Shown in pieces: positions 1-7,071 of a stretch of DNA of 23,108 nt. The position numbers and the translations under genes were made by a program. Numbering within the stretch: the first letter of the stretch is position 1; each line of letters starts with the position of its first letter. The stretch is from Nitrososphaerota archaeon (GTDB taxonomy: Archaea > Thermoproteota > Nitrososphaeria > Nitrososphaerales > CADDZS01): contig JABDCJ010000043.1 in the NCBI GenBank assembly GCA_013288145.1, positions 1 to 23,108 of the forward strand, in the 5' to 3' direction. Below the pieces are notes generated by a model. The model saw only the letters and a program-made list of their open reading frames with translations. It was not told the origin of the DNA and searched no databases.

Positions 1-235
1 AACCGTGAGCTGTTTCGAGTTGTCCGAGAGCTCCTGGACTGCCAATGGGTCCGAGCAACTGGAATCCATTGGATTGATCAGTACGCATGAAAAGAGCAAT
101 CGTACCGGCTATGATGAAATTTAGAAATGAAAAAAGGAGAAGCCTGCGTACCCAGGCCTTGGTGTACGGAGTTAGTGCACTTGACACCTCGCGAATTATG
201 ACTGACTGTCCTTCCACCGCTTGCGGCTGTTCCAT
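1..235 (-). CDS. Heme-copper oxidase subunit I, N-terminal fragment (runs off the window)
   Basis: Reading leftwards from an ATG at 235, 78 codons are open to the window edge. The fragment has a short cytoplasmic N-terminus, one hydrophobic segment (about residues 32-50) and, at residues 75-78, the motif TAHG. In subunit I of cytochrome/quinol oxidases the His of this motif, just before the second helix, is a ligand of the low-spin heme; here it is His77. The gene lies 32 bp downstream of subunit II on the same strand, the usual II-I oxidase order, so the pair should form the catalytic core of a terminal oxidase in the membrane. The family call rests on the motif, topology and neighbour; the subtype (A, B or C) cannot be judged because the proton-channel region is missing. 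A start at 235 is the only ATG that leaves room for the complete first helix. Confidence 0.8.
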   Translation of the reverse strand, partial: MEQPQAVEGQSVIIREVSSALTPYTKAWVRRLLLFSFLNFIIAGTIALFMRTDQSNGFQLLGPIGSPGALGQLETAHG

Positions 236-267
236 TGCTGTCAACCTCTGATTCTTCACAACTCCAA

Positions 268-867
268 TCAAGCGGACTGAGTAACGTTAAACTGGCTCAC
301 CATACCGAAATGTCCCCAACCACAAAACTCGAGACAGCGGACGTAGTAGTTACCAGCGACATTGAACTGGTAAATTATACTGTTGTAGAACCCCGGCATG
401 ACTTGCACCTGATCCAGAAGCGTTCCATCGGAGGCATACAAACCAAAACTATGCGTTACATCAATGCTTGTAACATTGAATAGCACAATGCTGCCAGATG
501 GAATGAGCATCTCTGCCTGGCACTGCGTTCCCCAGTTAGGAGCAGGAGCAATGCACCACTGGAACTGGAGGGCTTGAACATTCACGATTAAGGTCGGTTT
601 GACGTTTGGATGAGCATATGGGTAGGGGAGGAGTCCGAGAGTGGATGTTGCAAAAACCAGGACGATGGCGAGAACGATTAATGCGTAAATCCACTCTCTT
701 TTGGGCCACGCATACCTCTTATGCTCGTCTGGATGTTTTGTGGAACGGTAAATGGCTACGAGTGCGATTAAAGTTCCCACTCCTATGACCCCTAAAACTA
801 GAGCGAGGAAGTTCGCCCCAAAACCCAGATCTCCCGGGAGGATTGCAAGCTGCAACGAATGAAGCAC
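268..867 (-). CDS. Heme-copper oxidase subunit II (CuA domain)
   Basis: A 199-residue protein with two N-terminal membrane helices (about 19-40 and 60-80) followed by an extracytoplasmic cupredoxin domain. The CuA site is complete: His139 in THSFG, then Cys178, Glu180 (backbone ligand), Cys182, His186 and Met189 in a CxExCGxxHxxM motif. Subunit II receives electrons through the binuclear copper centre and passes them to subunit I, whose gene follows 32 bp downstream. The motif QFQW (101-104) contains an aromatic residue where electrons usually enter. The start is GTG at 867, because an in-frame TAG lies 12 codons upstream and a weak AAGGTC ribosome-binding-like stretch precedes it by about 9 nt. 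AT-rich TATA-like sequence lies at about 905-935. The family assignment is very secure; whether the donor is a cupredoxin, cytochrome or quinol is unknown. Confidence 0.95.
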   Translation of the reverse strand: MLHSLQLAILPGDLGFGANFLALVLGVIGVGTLIALVAIYRSTKHPDEHKRYAWPKREWIYALIVLAIVLVFATSTLGLLPYPYAHPNVKPTLIVNVQALQFQWCIAPAPNWGTQCQAEMLIPSGSIVLFNVTSIDVTHSFGLYASDGTLLDQVQVMPGFYNSIIYQFNVAGNYYVRCLEFCGWGHFGMVSQFNVTQSA

Positions 868-956
868 TTGGGCGAGACCTTGCGGATGTTTCTCGCGCTA
901 CAGAGTAATGTTTAAACTTTCTGATAATATATTCCATAAGTTTTGTTTATTCAAGG

Positions 957-1667
957 TCAGAATCTGAACGTGGCGTCAATCGATACTGAGTCACTGCTTG
1001 AATAGCTCTGATTCGTGGATCCCCACTTGAGAATAAAGTTCACATTAGCTGTTCCCGATCCAGTCAATTCGTACACGTAACCGCTCCAGCATCCGGGAGT
1101 TGATAGTGTCTGGTTCTGATTCGCTCCTAACGGAGCCAGGGTTTCCGCGCATAGGCACAGCGGCTTGCCCGGAACTGCGCGGATGATTGAGGAATTTAGA
1201 ATCGTCGAGTCAAGAGAGCTGCCGCACCCCTTGATTATGTAGATTGACGCGTTTCCGACGTTTCTTAAACTCACACTGAAAGTGACGTATCCACCACCGC
1301 TCTGATTGCGACTGACGATCGCTTGAACAGATTTGACGGAAACCGGATATGCCGGATTAAAGTTGAACATACCGCTAACAGTCTGCGACGAAGCTGTTGT
1401 TGAAGAAGCCGTAGCACTAACAACACTCGTTGTGCTCGCTTCAGCGGTTGAAGTAGAAGTAAATGAATTTGTTGAAACTGTCGAGGCCGTCGAGGTCGTA
1501 GGTCTAGATTCACAACTGGAGGAATATGTAGAGGTACTTGTATTAGAAAAACTCGTTGTACTCGTTGCATTTTGAGTTCCATAGTTAGTCGCAAAGACGT
1601 AAACTCCAGCAGCAGTCAAAGATATCACGACGACCACAAGTGCAATCATTGTGCTACTTTTCAACAT
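957..1667 (-). CDS. Membrane-anchored Ser/Thr-rich surface protein, unknown function
   Basis: A 236-residue protein with one N-terminal hydrophobic anchor or uncleaved signal (about 7-26), then a long low-complexity Ser/Thr linker (about 31-98) and a compact C-terminal domain of predicted beta character (about 100-236). The exported part carries many N-x-S/T sequons and several cysteines, including a CLC pair. This is the usual architecture of glycosylated archaeal cell-surface proteins. I do not recognise the C-terminal domain. An ATG start at 1667 is supported by a TATA-like ATAAAC element near 1691-1700, about 27 nt upstream, implying a leaderless or nearly leaderless mRNA. It sits beside the oxidase genes on the same strand but 89 bp away with its own promoter, so a link to respiration is only a possibility. 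The second surface protein at 10460-11356 has similar architecture without obvious sequence identity. Confidence 0.75.
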   Translation of the reverse strand: MLKSSTMIALVVVVISLTAAGVYVFATNYGTQNATSTTSFSNTSTSTYSSSCESRPTTSTASTVSTNSFTSTSTAEASTTSVVSATASSTTASSQTVSGMFNFNPAYPVSVKSVQAIVSRNQSGGGYVTFSVSLRNVGNASIYIIKGCGSSLDSTILNSSIIRAVPGKPLCLCAETLAPLGANQNQTLSTPGCWSGYVYELTGSGTANVNFILKWGSTNQSYSSSDSVSIDATFRF

Positions 1668-1690
1668 CCCGCCCCCGTTTACAGAAATCA

Positions 1691-1700
1691 GGAGATAAAC
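1691..1700 (-). promoter_or_regulatory. TATA-like promoter element of the 957-1667 gene
   Basis: On the minus strand this reads GTTTATCTCC. Its centre is about 28 nt before the ATG at 1667, the distance expected for an archaeal TATA box driving a leaderless transcript. Spacing and composition are the only evidence. Confidence 0.4.
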
Positions 1701-1834
1701 TTCCGGCGGTGATTAATAGGTCTAGATTTTAGAACACGTTTGAATTTGAAATTTTCGCTGATTTTAGACGTAATACCTGAAATCTCCATAATCTAATGAC
1801 GTTCTGCCCAGTCAAACTCAAAATTGCATTCGGA

Positions 1835-2147
1835 CTAAAGATTCAATCCGGCCATCATTTTCTTTATCCATTCTACAAGTGTAGAATAGGACTCGATACC
1901 CTTTTCCGATAGGGAGATCCTTTCACCCGCCTCGTCCTCTAAGGGTCACTCCTGTAACTAGCTCATGCTCCTCCATCCACTCATGGTATCCGGTAAAGCG
2001 AGGGTAGTTGAGTCCAAGAAGCATGTGAACGTTGGTCTTCTTCGTCGGTCCGTTCTTACGGAGTATTTCCAGAAATCTGGCGATTACATACAGATCCGGA
2101 CGTTCAAGCCGTTTTTCACCCCCTCGTTGAGTAGCTTCGGAAATCAT
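1835..2147 (-). pseudogene. Small winged-helix protein, frameshifted (paralogue of 12854-13126)
   Basis: The uninterrupted frame from ATG 2147 stops at 1923, but the sequence after that stop, read in the next frame down to TAG at 1835-1837, encodes an obvious continuation (GERISLSEKGIESY, then VEWIKKM). It aligns with GERIALTPKGIDAY and VDWIKET in the intact paralogue at 12854-13126. One extra base around 1940-1945 explains the break; repaired, the protein would have 103 residues. The N-terminal part matches the paralogue well (RPDLYVIARFLEIL, LGLNYPRFT). The fold looks like a small archaeal winged helix of the HTH_45 type, a presumed DNA-binding regulator. The start ATG overlaps the stop of the upstream membrane-protein gene (ATGA), so the two are translationally coupled. 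Whether this is a true pseudogene, a programmed shift or an assembly error cannot be decided here; as it stands the third strand and wing are lost. Confidence 0.75.
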
Positions 2148-2809
2148 AGGCTCTGGAGATATTGCTTCTTTCCTTGCTCTAACTCGTCCGTCCATCTCTG
2201 AAACCTCCCGAGCTCAACATTGTAATCTTTGTAAGCCTCGGACCTTAGGTAATACCACACAAAAAGCCCGGACACTAAGCCCACTAGAATGCTCCACGGG
2301 AAAAAGAGAAATGAAGTTGCGATCGTGACTATGGTGAACATTAGGATCCCGTATCCGGCAGCTGCCAGAAACTTGTTTCGCTTTACATCAGGAAAAATCA
2401 AGCCCATCGCATCCAGAAGTTTGAGAGTGTTCTCAAAAACCGGATAATCCGGTTTGCCGATTCCATCTCTTAATGATGCGATAAGAGATGAAACTTTGGA
2501 ATAGCGAGACTTCATTACGCGCTGCACCACGGTAGTGACTATCCACGGTATGGAAGTAATCACAATCAGAAATATTGCGACATTCAGGATAGAATTCCCA
2601 AGTACTCCATAGAGACCGCTGAAGATCCCGAAATGATATCGCGTGTCAACCACAGCTAGGATCGGAAGCAGCGACCATTGAAAGATCCCTGCAATGATTC
2701 CTCTCCAAATCACCTCTTGTCTCTCTTTTTTCTGGAGAAAATCTGCCCATCTCTGGGAAGTTTCCAGTACGGTATTATAGCCCGAATGGCTTTCGGATTC
2801 CACGGCCAT
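2144..2809 (-). CDS. Multi-pass membrane protein with C-terminal charged helix, unknown function
   Basis: A 221-residue protein with a short cytoplasmic N-terminal helix, two membrane segments (about 38-60 and 75-97), a central soluble stretch (about 98-145), two further membrane segments (about 148-190) and a charged C-terminal helix likely to form a coiled coil. It is a paralogue of the protein at 13139-13801: the ends align through KDYNVELGRFQ against KDYDREIARFQ and through the closing QSL/QTL, and the central parts share an FPDVKRN/VPEVVRKRN-like stretch. In both places the next gene on the strand is a small winged-helix protein, here overlapping by 4 bp. I infer a membrane protein working with a DNA-binding partner, perhaps as sensor and regulator. 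No known domain was recognised. GAGG precedes the ATG at 2809 by about 18 nt and a TATA-like TTATTATC lies near 2845. Confidence 0.75.
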   Translation of the reverse strand: MAVESESHSGYNTVLETSQRWADFLQKKERQEVIWRGIIAGIFQWSLLPILAVVDTRYHFGIFSGLYGVLGNSILNVAIFLIVITSIPWIVTTVVQRVMKSRYSKVSSLIASLRDGIGKPDYPVFENTLKLLDAMGLIFPDVKRNKFLAAAGYGILMFTIVTIATSFLFFPWSILVGLVSGLFVWYYLRSEAYKDYNVELGRFQRWTDELEQGKKQYLQSL

Positions 2810-2858
2810 TTTATTTCATTTCGGATTCCTCGCGGAGGTTAATTGATAATAAGCCTCG

Positions 2859-2873
2859 TGTGTTGGCAACACA
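2859..2873. promoter_or_regulatory. Perfect inverted repeat (operator candidate)
   Basis: The arms TGTGTTG and CAACACA are perfect reverse complements with one base between them. The site lies immediately upstream of the TATA-like ATTATC element serving the minus-strand gene that starts at 2809, where archaeal regulators or TFB contact DNA. A weak hairpin is the alternative reading. Confidence 0.4.
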
Positions 2874-2995
2874 TCTTTATTTCGTCTCTTAGAACTCTCG
2901 CGTCGTCTTCCATCACGTCGAGTCTCCTCCGCTTATTCCCATGGCTCAACGTGTAGATATAAGACACAGTTTGAACAAATTCTATTTCTTTCAGC

Positions 2996-4567
2996 CTACA
3001 TCGCTTCGTTGTTTGCCGGCGGGTTGCGGGAGGCATCTTTGATGAACAATGCTAGGCCCAATCCAACAAGTGACACCAATGACATCAGGGCAATTGTATC
3101 ATGAAATCCTCCCACTGCCGCCTTGGTCAGTTCCACCTGAATCGCCGGCGGTAGAGACGATAGGAACGAACTCGAATCACCCAACCCGCTCGGAAGCTGC
3201 GAGCGAATTATTCCAGTGATCGCAAGAACCTGTCCGATACGAACCTGTTCCCGTAGCGAGAAAACCGTTGAGAGAAGAGAAACGCCGATCGTACCGCCGA
3301 GTCTTTCGAGTATGTTGAACAATGTGTTTCCGTCCGAGACCTCTTCCCGAGGTAAACTTCCGACGGTTGCGAGGAGCAGCGGTTGGATCGTGAGACCGAG
3401 GGCAAGGCCGCGGCCGCTCAAAATTGCCGCAGTCACATACACCGAGGTCGAGGTGTTCAGAAAAAGAAGAGCAGCAGTTGTTATAGTGAGAATACCCATG
3501 CCTAATCCAACCGTGAACCTCGTTCCTAGCTTCCCCGACAATTTGGAGCTGAAGACAGTCCCCACGCCTGTCACAAGCCCCTGAGGAAGAAGTGCAAGAC
3601 CGGTTACCAGCGACGACAGTCCTTGAAACGACTCCATGAAAACTGGCAGAAGGAAAAGGACTCCGAATAACACTATCGAGGCAAGAATGCTTATTCCTAG
3701 AGATAGGGCAGTCTGCGCGTGGCGAATGAGCTTGATGTTTACGGCTGGATTCTGTCGTTTTAGTGCCCAGATCACATAAGCCGCTAAGAGAAAAAAGCCT
3801 ACCAGAATGAATGGAAGTGTCTGGATTGAAAGCCAACCAATCAGGGGCGCTTCAGTTGCACCGTATATTGCTAGCACCAATCCGAGCGAAAGCAGAATTG
3901 AACCGGGAAAATCAAAAATGATGATTGAAGATCCTTTGTTTTTCTCGTCTAGTTCATGCCTGTAACGTTGAACAGTCAAACCGGCGACAATCCCGATTGG
4001 AATATTGATCAAGAATATGCTCGGCCAGCTGAAGAATCCTATCAGAAAACCTCCAAGCGTCGGTCCAAGAGCAGGCGCAAGAAATAGTACCATGCCCAAA
4101 AGGGGTGACAGCTGTGCTTCTGAAGATGATTGATTTGATACACCTGGAACAACTCCTTTTCTAAACAGCATGTCCATTGCAACAGGTACGAGGGGAGCAC
4201 CGAGCGCGCCTTGTAGAACGCGCGTAACAATGAGTGAACTCAAGTTGGGCGATAACGCGCAGAGAAAAGATGATGTCGTAAATCCGACAATGCTCCAAAA
4301 ATAGACCTTCCTTGCGCCGAACCTTTTCGAAAGAAATGCACTGACCGGGAGAAAGGCGGCCAGGGCGAGCAAATAACCGCTCAATATCCACTGGGCCGAC
4401 GACAGACTGCTATTGAAACCGGATGAAATGACCGGTAAAGCAATGTTTACGACGCTAGAATCAACCATGGACAGGAAGGGACCGGAAATGAGCCCGAACT
4501 GAATGATCGGTTTTAGCACTCCTGATTTCTTTTGTTTTTGATCGAAGCCCTGTCGGTTGTTGGACAT
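2996..4567 (-). CDS. MFS multidrug exporter, DHA2 (EmrB/QacA) type
   Basis: A 523-residue protein with about 14 predicted membrane helices, the length and topology of drug:H+ antiporters of the DHA2 family. Visible family motifs are MVDSSVVNIALP (34-45; Asp36 in helix 1), motif-A-like RFGARK (82-87), motif-B RVLQGALGA (116-124, Arg116) and the antiporter motif C APALGPTLGG (164-173). It most likely exports hydrophobic toxins or drugs across the cytoplasmic membrane using the proton gradient; the substrate cannot be named. The ATG at 4567 faces an HTH_10 regulator gene across a short gap of under 80 bp, suggesting that regulator controls it. A TATA-like GGTATAAGG on the minus strand lies about 37 nt upstream of the ATG. 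The short hydrophilic tails at both ends are ordinary. Confidence 0.92.
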   Translation of the reverse strand: MSNNRQGFDQKQKKSGVLKPIIQFGLISGPFLSMVDSSVVNIALPVISSGFNSSLSSAQWILSGYLLALAAFLPVSAFLSKRFGARKVYFWSIVGFTTSSFLCALSPNLSSLIVTRVLQGALGAPLVPVAMDMLFRKGVVPGVSNQSSSEAQLSPLLGMVLFLAPALGPTLGGFLIGFFSWPSIFLINIPIGIVAGLTVQRYRHELDEKNKGSSIIIFDFPGSILLSLGLVLAIYGATEAPLIGWLSIQTLPFILVGFFLLAAYVIWALKRQNPAVNIKLIRHAQTALSLGISILASIVLFGVLFLLPVFMESFQGLSSLVTGLALLPQGLVTGVGTVFSSKLSGKLGTRFTVGLGMGILTITTAALLFLNTSTSVYVTAAILSGRGLALGLTIQPLLLATVGSLPREEVSDGNTLFNILERLGGTIGVSLLSTVFSLREQVRIGQVLAITGIIRSQLPSGLGDSSSFLSSLPPAIQVELTKAAVGGFHDTIALMSLVSLVGLGLALFIKDASRNPPANNEAM

Positions 4568-4640
4568 GGGACTCGCATAACCTTCGTAATCGCATAAGCC
4601 TTATACCCCACCGGTGGGCATCCTTCTAACAGTCGCAATT
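4568..4640. promoter_or_regulatory. Divergent promoter region shared by the MFS exporter and the HTH_10 regulator
   Basis: The stretch ATAAGCCTTATACC near 4594-4607 reads as a TATA-like box on both strands (CCTTATACC one way, GGTATAAGG the other). It sits about 37 nt before the MFS ATG at 4567 and about 38 nt before the TTG at 4641. One near-palindromic core can thus serve both genes, so a protein bound there would affect both. Confidence 0.45.
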
Positions 4641-5312
4641 TTGAGGGAATTGGTATTCGAAATTCTTCTGAGCGGAAGACATCTCCCCAAAGAAGTTCTG
4701 GATAATGGGCAGGTACTTCATCTGCTGAGGTTCGATACTGAAGGATATCTCATGATTTGCAAAATGCCCGAATCTGTTTGGGTCGAGAAGAGAAAATCCT
4801 TCCCGACCGGTGGACCACGCAAGCTAGTTGTAAAGCCTCTCCCGAATCAAGCTGGAGACTCTGTTTTGCTAAAGGTGTCCGGTTTGTGGCTCGGCGAAGA
4901 CGAAAAACGTCAACCGGAAAAATCCAAAACCTTCGGCTTTTACAAGTCTCTGGAAAAGCTTCCGCTTTATCCCTTGAAACCGCCAACTATTTCGGGCAAT
5001 TCAATCAGGCTTGCCGCGGTGGCTGAAAATTCTGAAATCAAGCAGCTACTGAGCCGATTGAAGGAAATGGGCATAGCGTTCAAAGTAATCAAGCTGGATA
5101 ACTTTGAAGCTAGCAATGACTCTCCACTACTTCAGCTAACGCTCCAACAATTGCGAATTCTAAGGCTCGCGCAGACGCTGGGCTACTACGATATTCCAAG
5201 AAAGACCAATACAGAAGATCTTGCAAGGATTGTTGGAATGGACAAGGGAACCGTGGGCGAGCATCTGCGGCGAGCTGAAAAACACGTATTCGAGGACCTG
5301 CTCAGCTCGTAG
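4641..5312 (+). CDS. HTH_10 (bacterio-opsin activator-like) transcriptional regulator
   Basis: The C-terminal quarter is a textbook archaeal HTH_10 domain: LTLQQLRILRLAQTLGYYDI, then PRKTN, LARIVGMDKGTVGEHLRRAE and a short terminal helix. The N-terminal ~150 residues are a mixed domain of the kind that precedes HTH_10 in Bat-like regulators, possibly ligand-sensing. Homologues usually begin with a sequence like the RELVFEIL seen here, so I prefer TTG at 4641 (223 residues). The frame is also open from GTG at 4614, but that codon would lie only about 10 nt from the TATA-like element and probably upstream of the transcript start. The gene is divergent from the DHA2 exporter and is probably its regulator, a frequent arrangement for drug pumps. 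It converges with the MDR gene, the stops being 12 bp apart. Confidence 0.88.
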   Translation: MRELVFEILLSGRHLPKEVLDNGQVLHLLRFDTEGYLMICKMPESVWVEKRKSFPTGGPRKLVVKPLPNQAGDSVLLKVSGLWLGEDEKRQPEKSKTFGFYKSLEKLPLYPLKPPTISGNSIRLAAVAENSEIKQLLSRLKEMGIAFKVIKLDNFEASNDSPLLQLTLQQLRILRLAQTLGYYDIPRKTNTEDLARIVGMDKGTVGEHLRRAEKHVFEDLLSS

Positions 5313-5324
5313 ATATGCATCCTT

Positions 5325-6320
5325 TTAATGACTATGAGGCAGTAGAGCTAACCTGCCTAGATGGTGCAAGCTCAGGGCTTGGTAAGCACCCACAGCTTGA
5401 CCGAGCGTGAATGTCTTGTCAAGATGTACTTCGAACGGTCCTGATTCGATTAGTTTGTTGAGCTTGGTTACCAAAGCTCGATCTATGTTACCATTGTACC
5501 CAAATAGGCGAACAGTCGACGGTGCTTTCGGAGCTGGACGCTGATTTACCCAAGGATGCGCGACGCGCCCTCCTTCGCGCATTAGGGTCAGTGCTTTTTC
5601 GGCCGCCTCGCCTGGTGTTGTAATCAGAGCGGCGTCAAAACCATTTGTGGCAAACTCGCGGGCTGAAGCGACAATATCTCCGTTATGTCCATCTACAGCA
5701 GCCTCGGCTCCCAACTTTATAGCAAGAGCTACGCCGTCCTTCCCTGAGGCTATGGCAAACACACGGGCGCCGAGTCGCTTACCAAGCTGGATAGCTAAAT
5801 GCCCCAGGCCACCGCTCGCACCAAAGATCATCAGCTTTTCGTCTTGCTTCAGGCCTAGAGTGTCATCCACCCCTCGCAGTGCGGTTGCTCCGTCTATTAG
5901 CAAGGCTCCTGCTTTTTCAGTCGTTATTGTAGAGGGAATCGGGTATGCCTCATTCGCATCCACTGGAGTATATTCGGCGTAAAATCCTGCCTTTGGATTT
6001 TTTGCCCAGACGTGACCGTAGACAAGATCGCCAACTCGGAACCCACTAACTTTCTCACCAACTACCACGATTTTACCTGCGCCCTCTGAACCAAGTACCC
6101 AAGGGAATTTGGGGTTGCTGATTCCGGACGCCTGAGCAATCATCCCCTGCCGTTCAGCGACATCCCATATGCCAATGCCTGCAGAGTCGACTCTGACCAA
6201 GATTTGTTCTGGTTCAGGTTTCGGCACAGGGACATTTCTAACCGAAAGTACCTCGGGACCGCCGAAGCGATCAATTACTACAGCATTCATCTCGTCTTTG
6301 TCTGTGCTCATGATAACCAT
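5325..6320 (-). CDS. Zinc-independent MDR-family NAD(P)H oxidoreductase (quinone oxidoreductase-like)
   Basis: A 331-residue medium-chain dehydrogenase/reductase. The N-terminal GroES-like part (about 11-130) includes GPEVLSVRNVPVP and AGIGIWDV; the nucleotide-binding Rossmann part has GASGGLGHLAIQLGKRLGA (167-185). Catalytic zinc ligands of alcohol dehydrogenases are absent: GSEGAG stands where GHExxG would be, and no Cys occupies the AGIGIWD position. It should therefore reduce quinones, enones or aldehydes with NAD(P)H in the cytoplasm. The ATG at 6320 lies about 28 nt from a minus-strand TATA box (6345-6354), consistent with a leaderless mRNA; a second ATG lies three codons in. A MarR regulator is divergently encoded and operator-like repeats fill the gap, so expression is probably induced by an electrophile or phenolic compound sensed by the MarR protein. 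Confidence 0.88.
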   Translation of the reverse strand: MVIMSTDKDEMNAVVIDRFGGPEVLSVRNVPVPKPEPEQILVRVDSAGIGIWDVAERQGMIAQASGISNPKFPWVLGSEGAGKIVVVGEKVSGFRVGDLVYGHVWAKNPKAGFYAEYTPVDANEAYPIPSTITTEKAGALLIDGATALRGVDDTLGLKQDEKLMIFGASGGLGHLAIQLGKRLGARVFAIASGKDGVALAIKLGAEAAVDGHNGDIVASAREFATNGFDAALITTPGEAAEKALTLMREGGRVAHPWVNQRPAPKAPSTVRLFGYNGNIDRALVTKLNKLIESGPFEVHLDKTFTLGQAVGAYQALSLHHLGRLALLPHSH

Positions 6321-6325
6321 GTAAC

Positions 6326-6347
6326 AATAGTTAATGTCTTAACTATT
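6326..6347. promoter_or_regulatory. Perfect inverted repeat, probable MarR operator (MDR side)
   Basis: The arms AATAGTTAA (6326-6334) and TTAACTATT (6339-6347) are perfect reverse complements around TGTC, a 22-bp site of the size MarR dimers bind. It lies between the minus-strand TATA box and the ATG at 6320, overlapping the likely transcription start, an expected place for repression. Confidence 0.65.
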
Positions 6348-6354
6348 TATATCT
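6339..6354. repeat. 16-bp direct repeat, copy 1 (also the minus-strand TATA box)
   Basis: TTAACTATTTATATCT occurs here and again at 6400-6415, 61 bp away, with no mismatch. On the minus strand this copy supplies ATATAAATA, about 28 nt upstream of the MDR ATG. Confidence 0.7.
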
Positions 6355-6384
6355 TGACTAACAATATCTTAAACTGTATGTCTC

Positions 6385-6407
6385 TTAACTAACGATAGTT
6401 TAACTAT
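6385..6407. promoter_or_regulatory. Second operator-like inverted repeat (MarR side)
   Basis: ATAGT (6395-6399) and ACTAT (6403-6407) form a perfect short inverted repeat, and the flanking TTAACTA (6385-6391) pairs with TAGTTTAA (6396-6403) apart from one base. The sequences resemble the arms of the 6326-6347 site and abut the TATA box of the MarR gene, suggesting autoregulation. Confidence 0.5.
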
Positions 6408-6415
6408 TTATATCT
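6400..6415 (+). repeat. 16-bp direct repeat, copy 2 (MarR gene TATA box)
   Basis: Identical to 6339-6354. Here the plus strand reads TATTTATATCT with its centre about 27 nt before the ATG at 6437, giving a leaderless transcript for the MarR gene. Confidence 0.7.
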
Positions 6416-6436
6416 AAAACAACAGTTGATAATTGT

Positions 6437-6889
6437 ATGCCCACTCGAACGGAAACGGTCGAAGCAGATCGGGAGGCCTACGACGGCGTCATTTCGACAT
6501 TCAAAGTCGTCAGGCACGCTGCTCTGAAAGTGTTCGCCGACGAGGGAATAACGGAATCTCAGCTGCAGGCGCTCGGGCTGCTCGTGGAGAACGGGCCCAT
6601 GCTAATGAGGAAGATGAGTGATGCCATGCTCGTTACCCCTGCCAATGTCACGGGCATAGTTGACCGGCTGGAGGACAAGAAGCTGGTCAGGAGAACGCCT
6701 GGCGAGGGAGACAGAAGGGCGACCATTATCGAAATTACCTCCGAGGGAAAGGCACTGTACGAGAGGGTTGCGAAAAAGAAGGGTTACATGATTCAAAAGG
6801 CTCTTGCAAAGTTTACAAAAGAAGAGCTGCTGACTTTGTCCAGACTCCTCGAAAAATTCCAAAGGGAAATGTCTCTCTCTATCGCCTAG
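6437..6889 (+). CDS. MarR-family transcriptional regulator
   Basis: A 150-residue protein of normal MarR length. N-terminal dimerisation helices (about 10-35) are followed by the winged helix: the first DNA-binding helix near GPMLMRKMSDAM, the recognition helix near TPANVTGIVDRLEDKKLV (67-84) and the wing RTPGEGDRRA (86-95), whose Asp-Arg pair is a MarR hallmark. C-terminal helices complete the dimer interface. The ATG at 6437 is 27 nt from its TATA box, so it is probably leaderless. The gene is divergent from a quinone-oxidoreductase-like MDR gene, and inverted and direct repeats lie between them. I infer that the protein represses both genes and is released by a small aromatic or oxidising ligand. 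Family assignment is secure, ligand unknown. Confidence 0.93.
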   Translation: MPTRTETVEADREAYDGVISTFKVVRHAALKVFADEGITESQLQALGLLVENGPMLMRKMSDAMLVTPANVTGIVDRLEDKKLVRRTPGEGDRRATIIEITSEGKALYERVAKKKGYMIQKALAKFTKEELLTLSRLLEKFQREMSLSIA

Positions 6890-6898
6890 CACCAGCGC

Positions 6899-6918
6899 GT
6901 ACAAATTTTGTACTTTTT
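6899..6918 (+). terminator. Terminator-like palindrome plus T-run after the MarR gene
   Basis: GTACAAA and TTTGTAC pair perfectly around one base, followed at once by TTTTT. It lies 10 bp after the MarR stop, between convergent genes. In archaea the T-run alone can terminate; the palindrome may be incidental. Confidence 0.4.
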
Positions 6919-7071
6919 AAATTCCATTTAAACACGAGTTCGAGAAGAATGCTAGTCCAGAGAAACTTGTCATGAAGGCTCGCTTTAACGGCCTAGGTTT
7001 TCGAGGATTTTCAAATAGCACTAAGTCAAAGCGTGTCCCAACTCTTATTTTCCAATTTCATAAGATCCCGA

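Noticed and set aside
1440..1570. Repetitive sequence considered as a possible repeat array
   Set aside because: The periodicity is that of Ser/Thr codons in a protein linker; there are no constant repeats with unique spacers, so it is not CRISPR.
1271..1594. Frames on both strands in the Ser/Thr linker of the surface protein
   Set aside because: They arise from the repetitive Ser/Thr codons of the linker; the translations are Leu/Arg- or Val/Glu-rich low complexity.
2839..3036. 65-codon minus-strand frame after the MFS gene
   Set aside because: It starts inside the exporter gene, has no recognisable domain and crosses the palindrome and TATA-like box of the next gene.
3177..3836. Long minus-strand open frame inside the MFS exporter gene
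   Set aside because: It is an alternative frame of the exporter with low-complexity Arg/Ser-rich translation and no domain; the exporter frame has clear family motifs.
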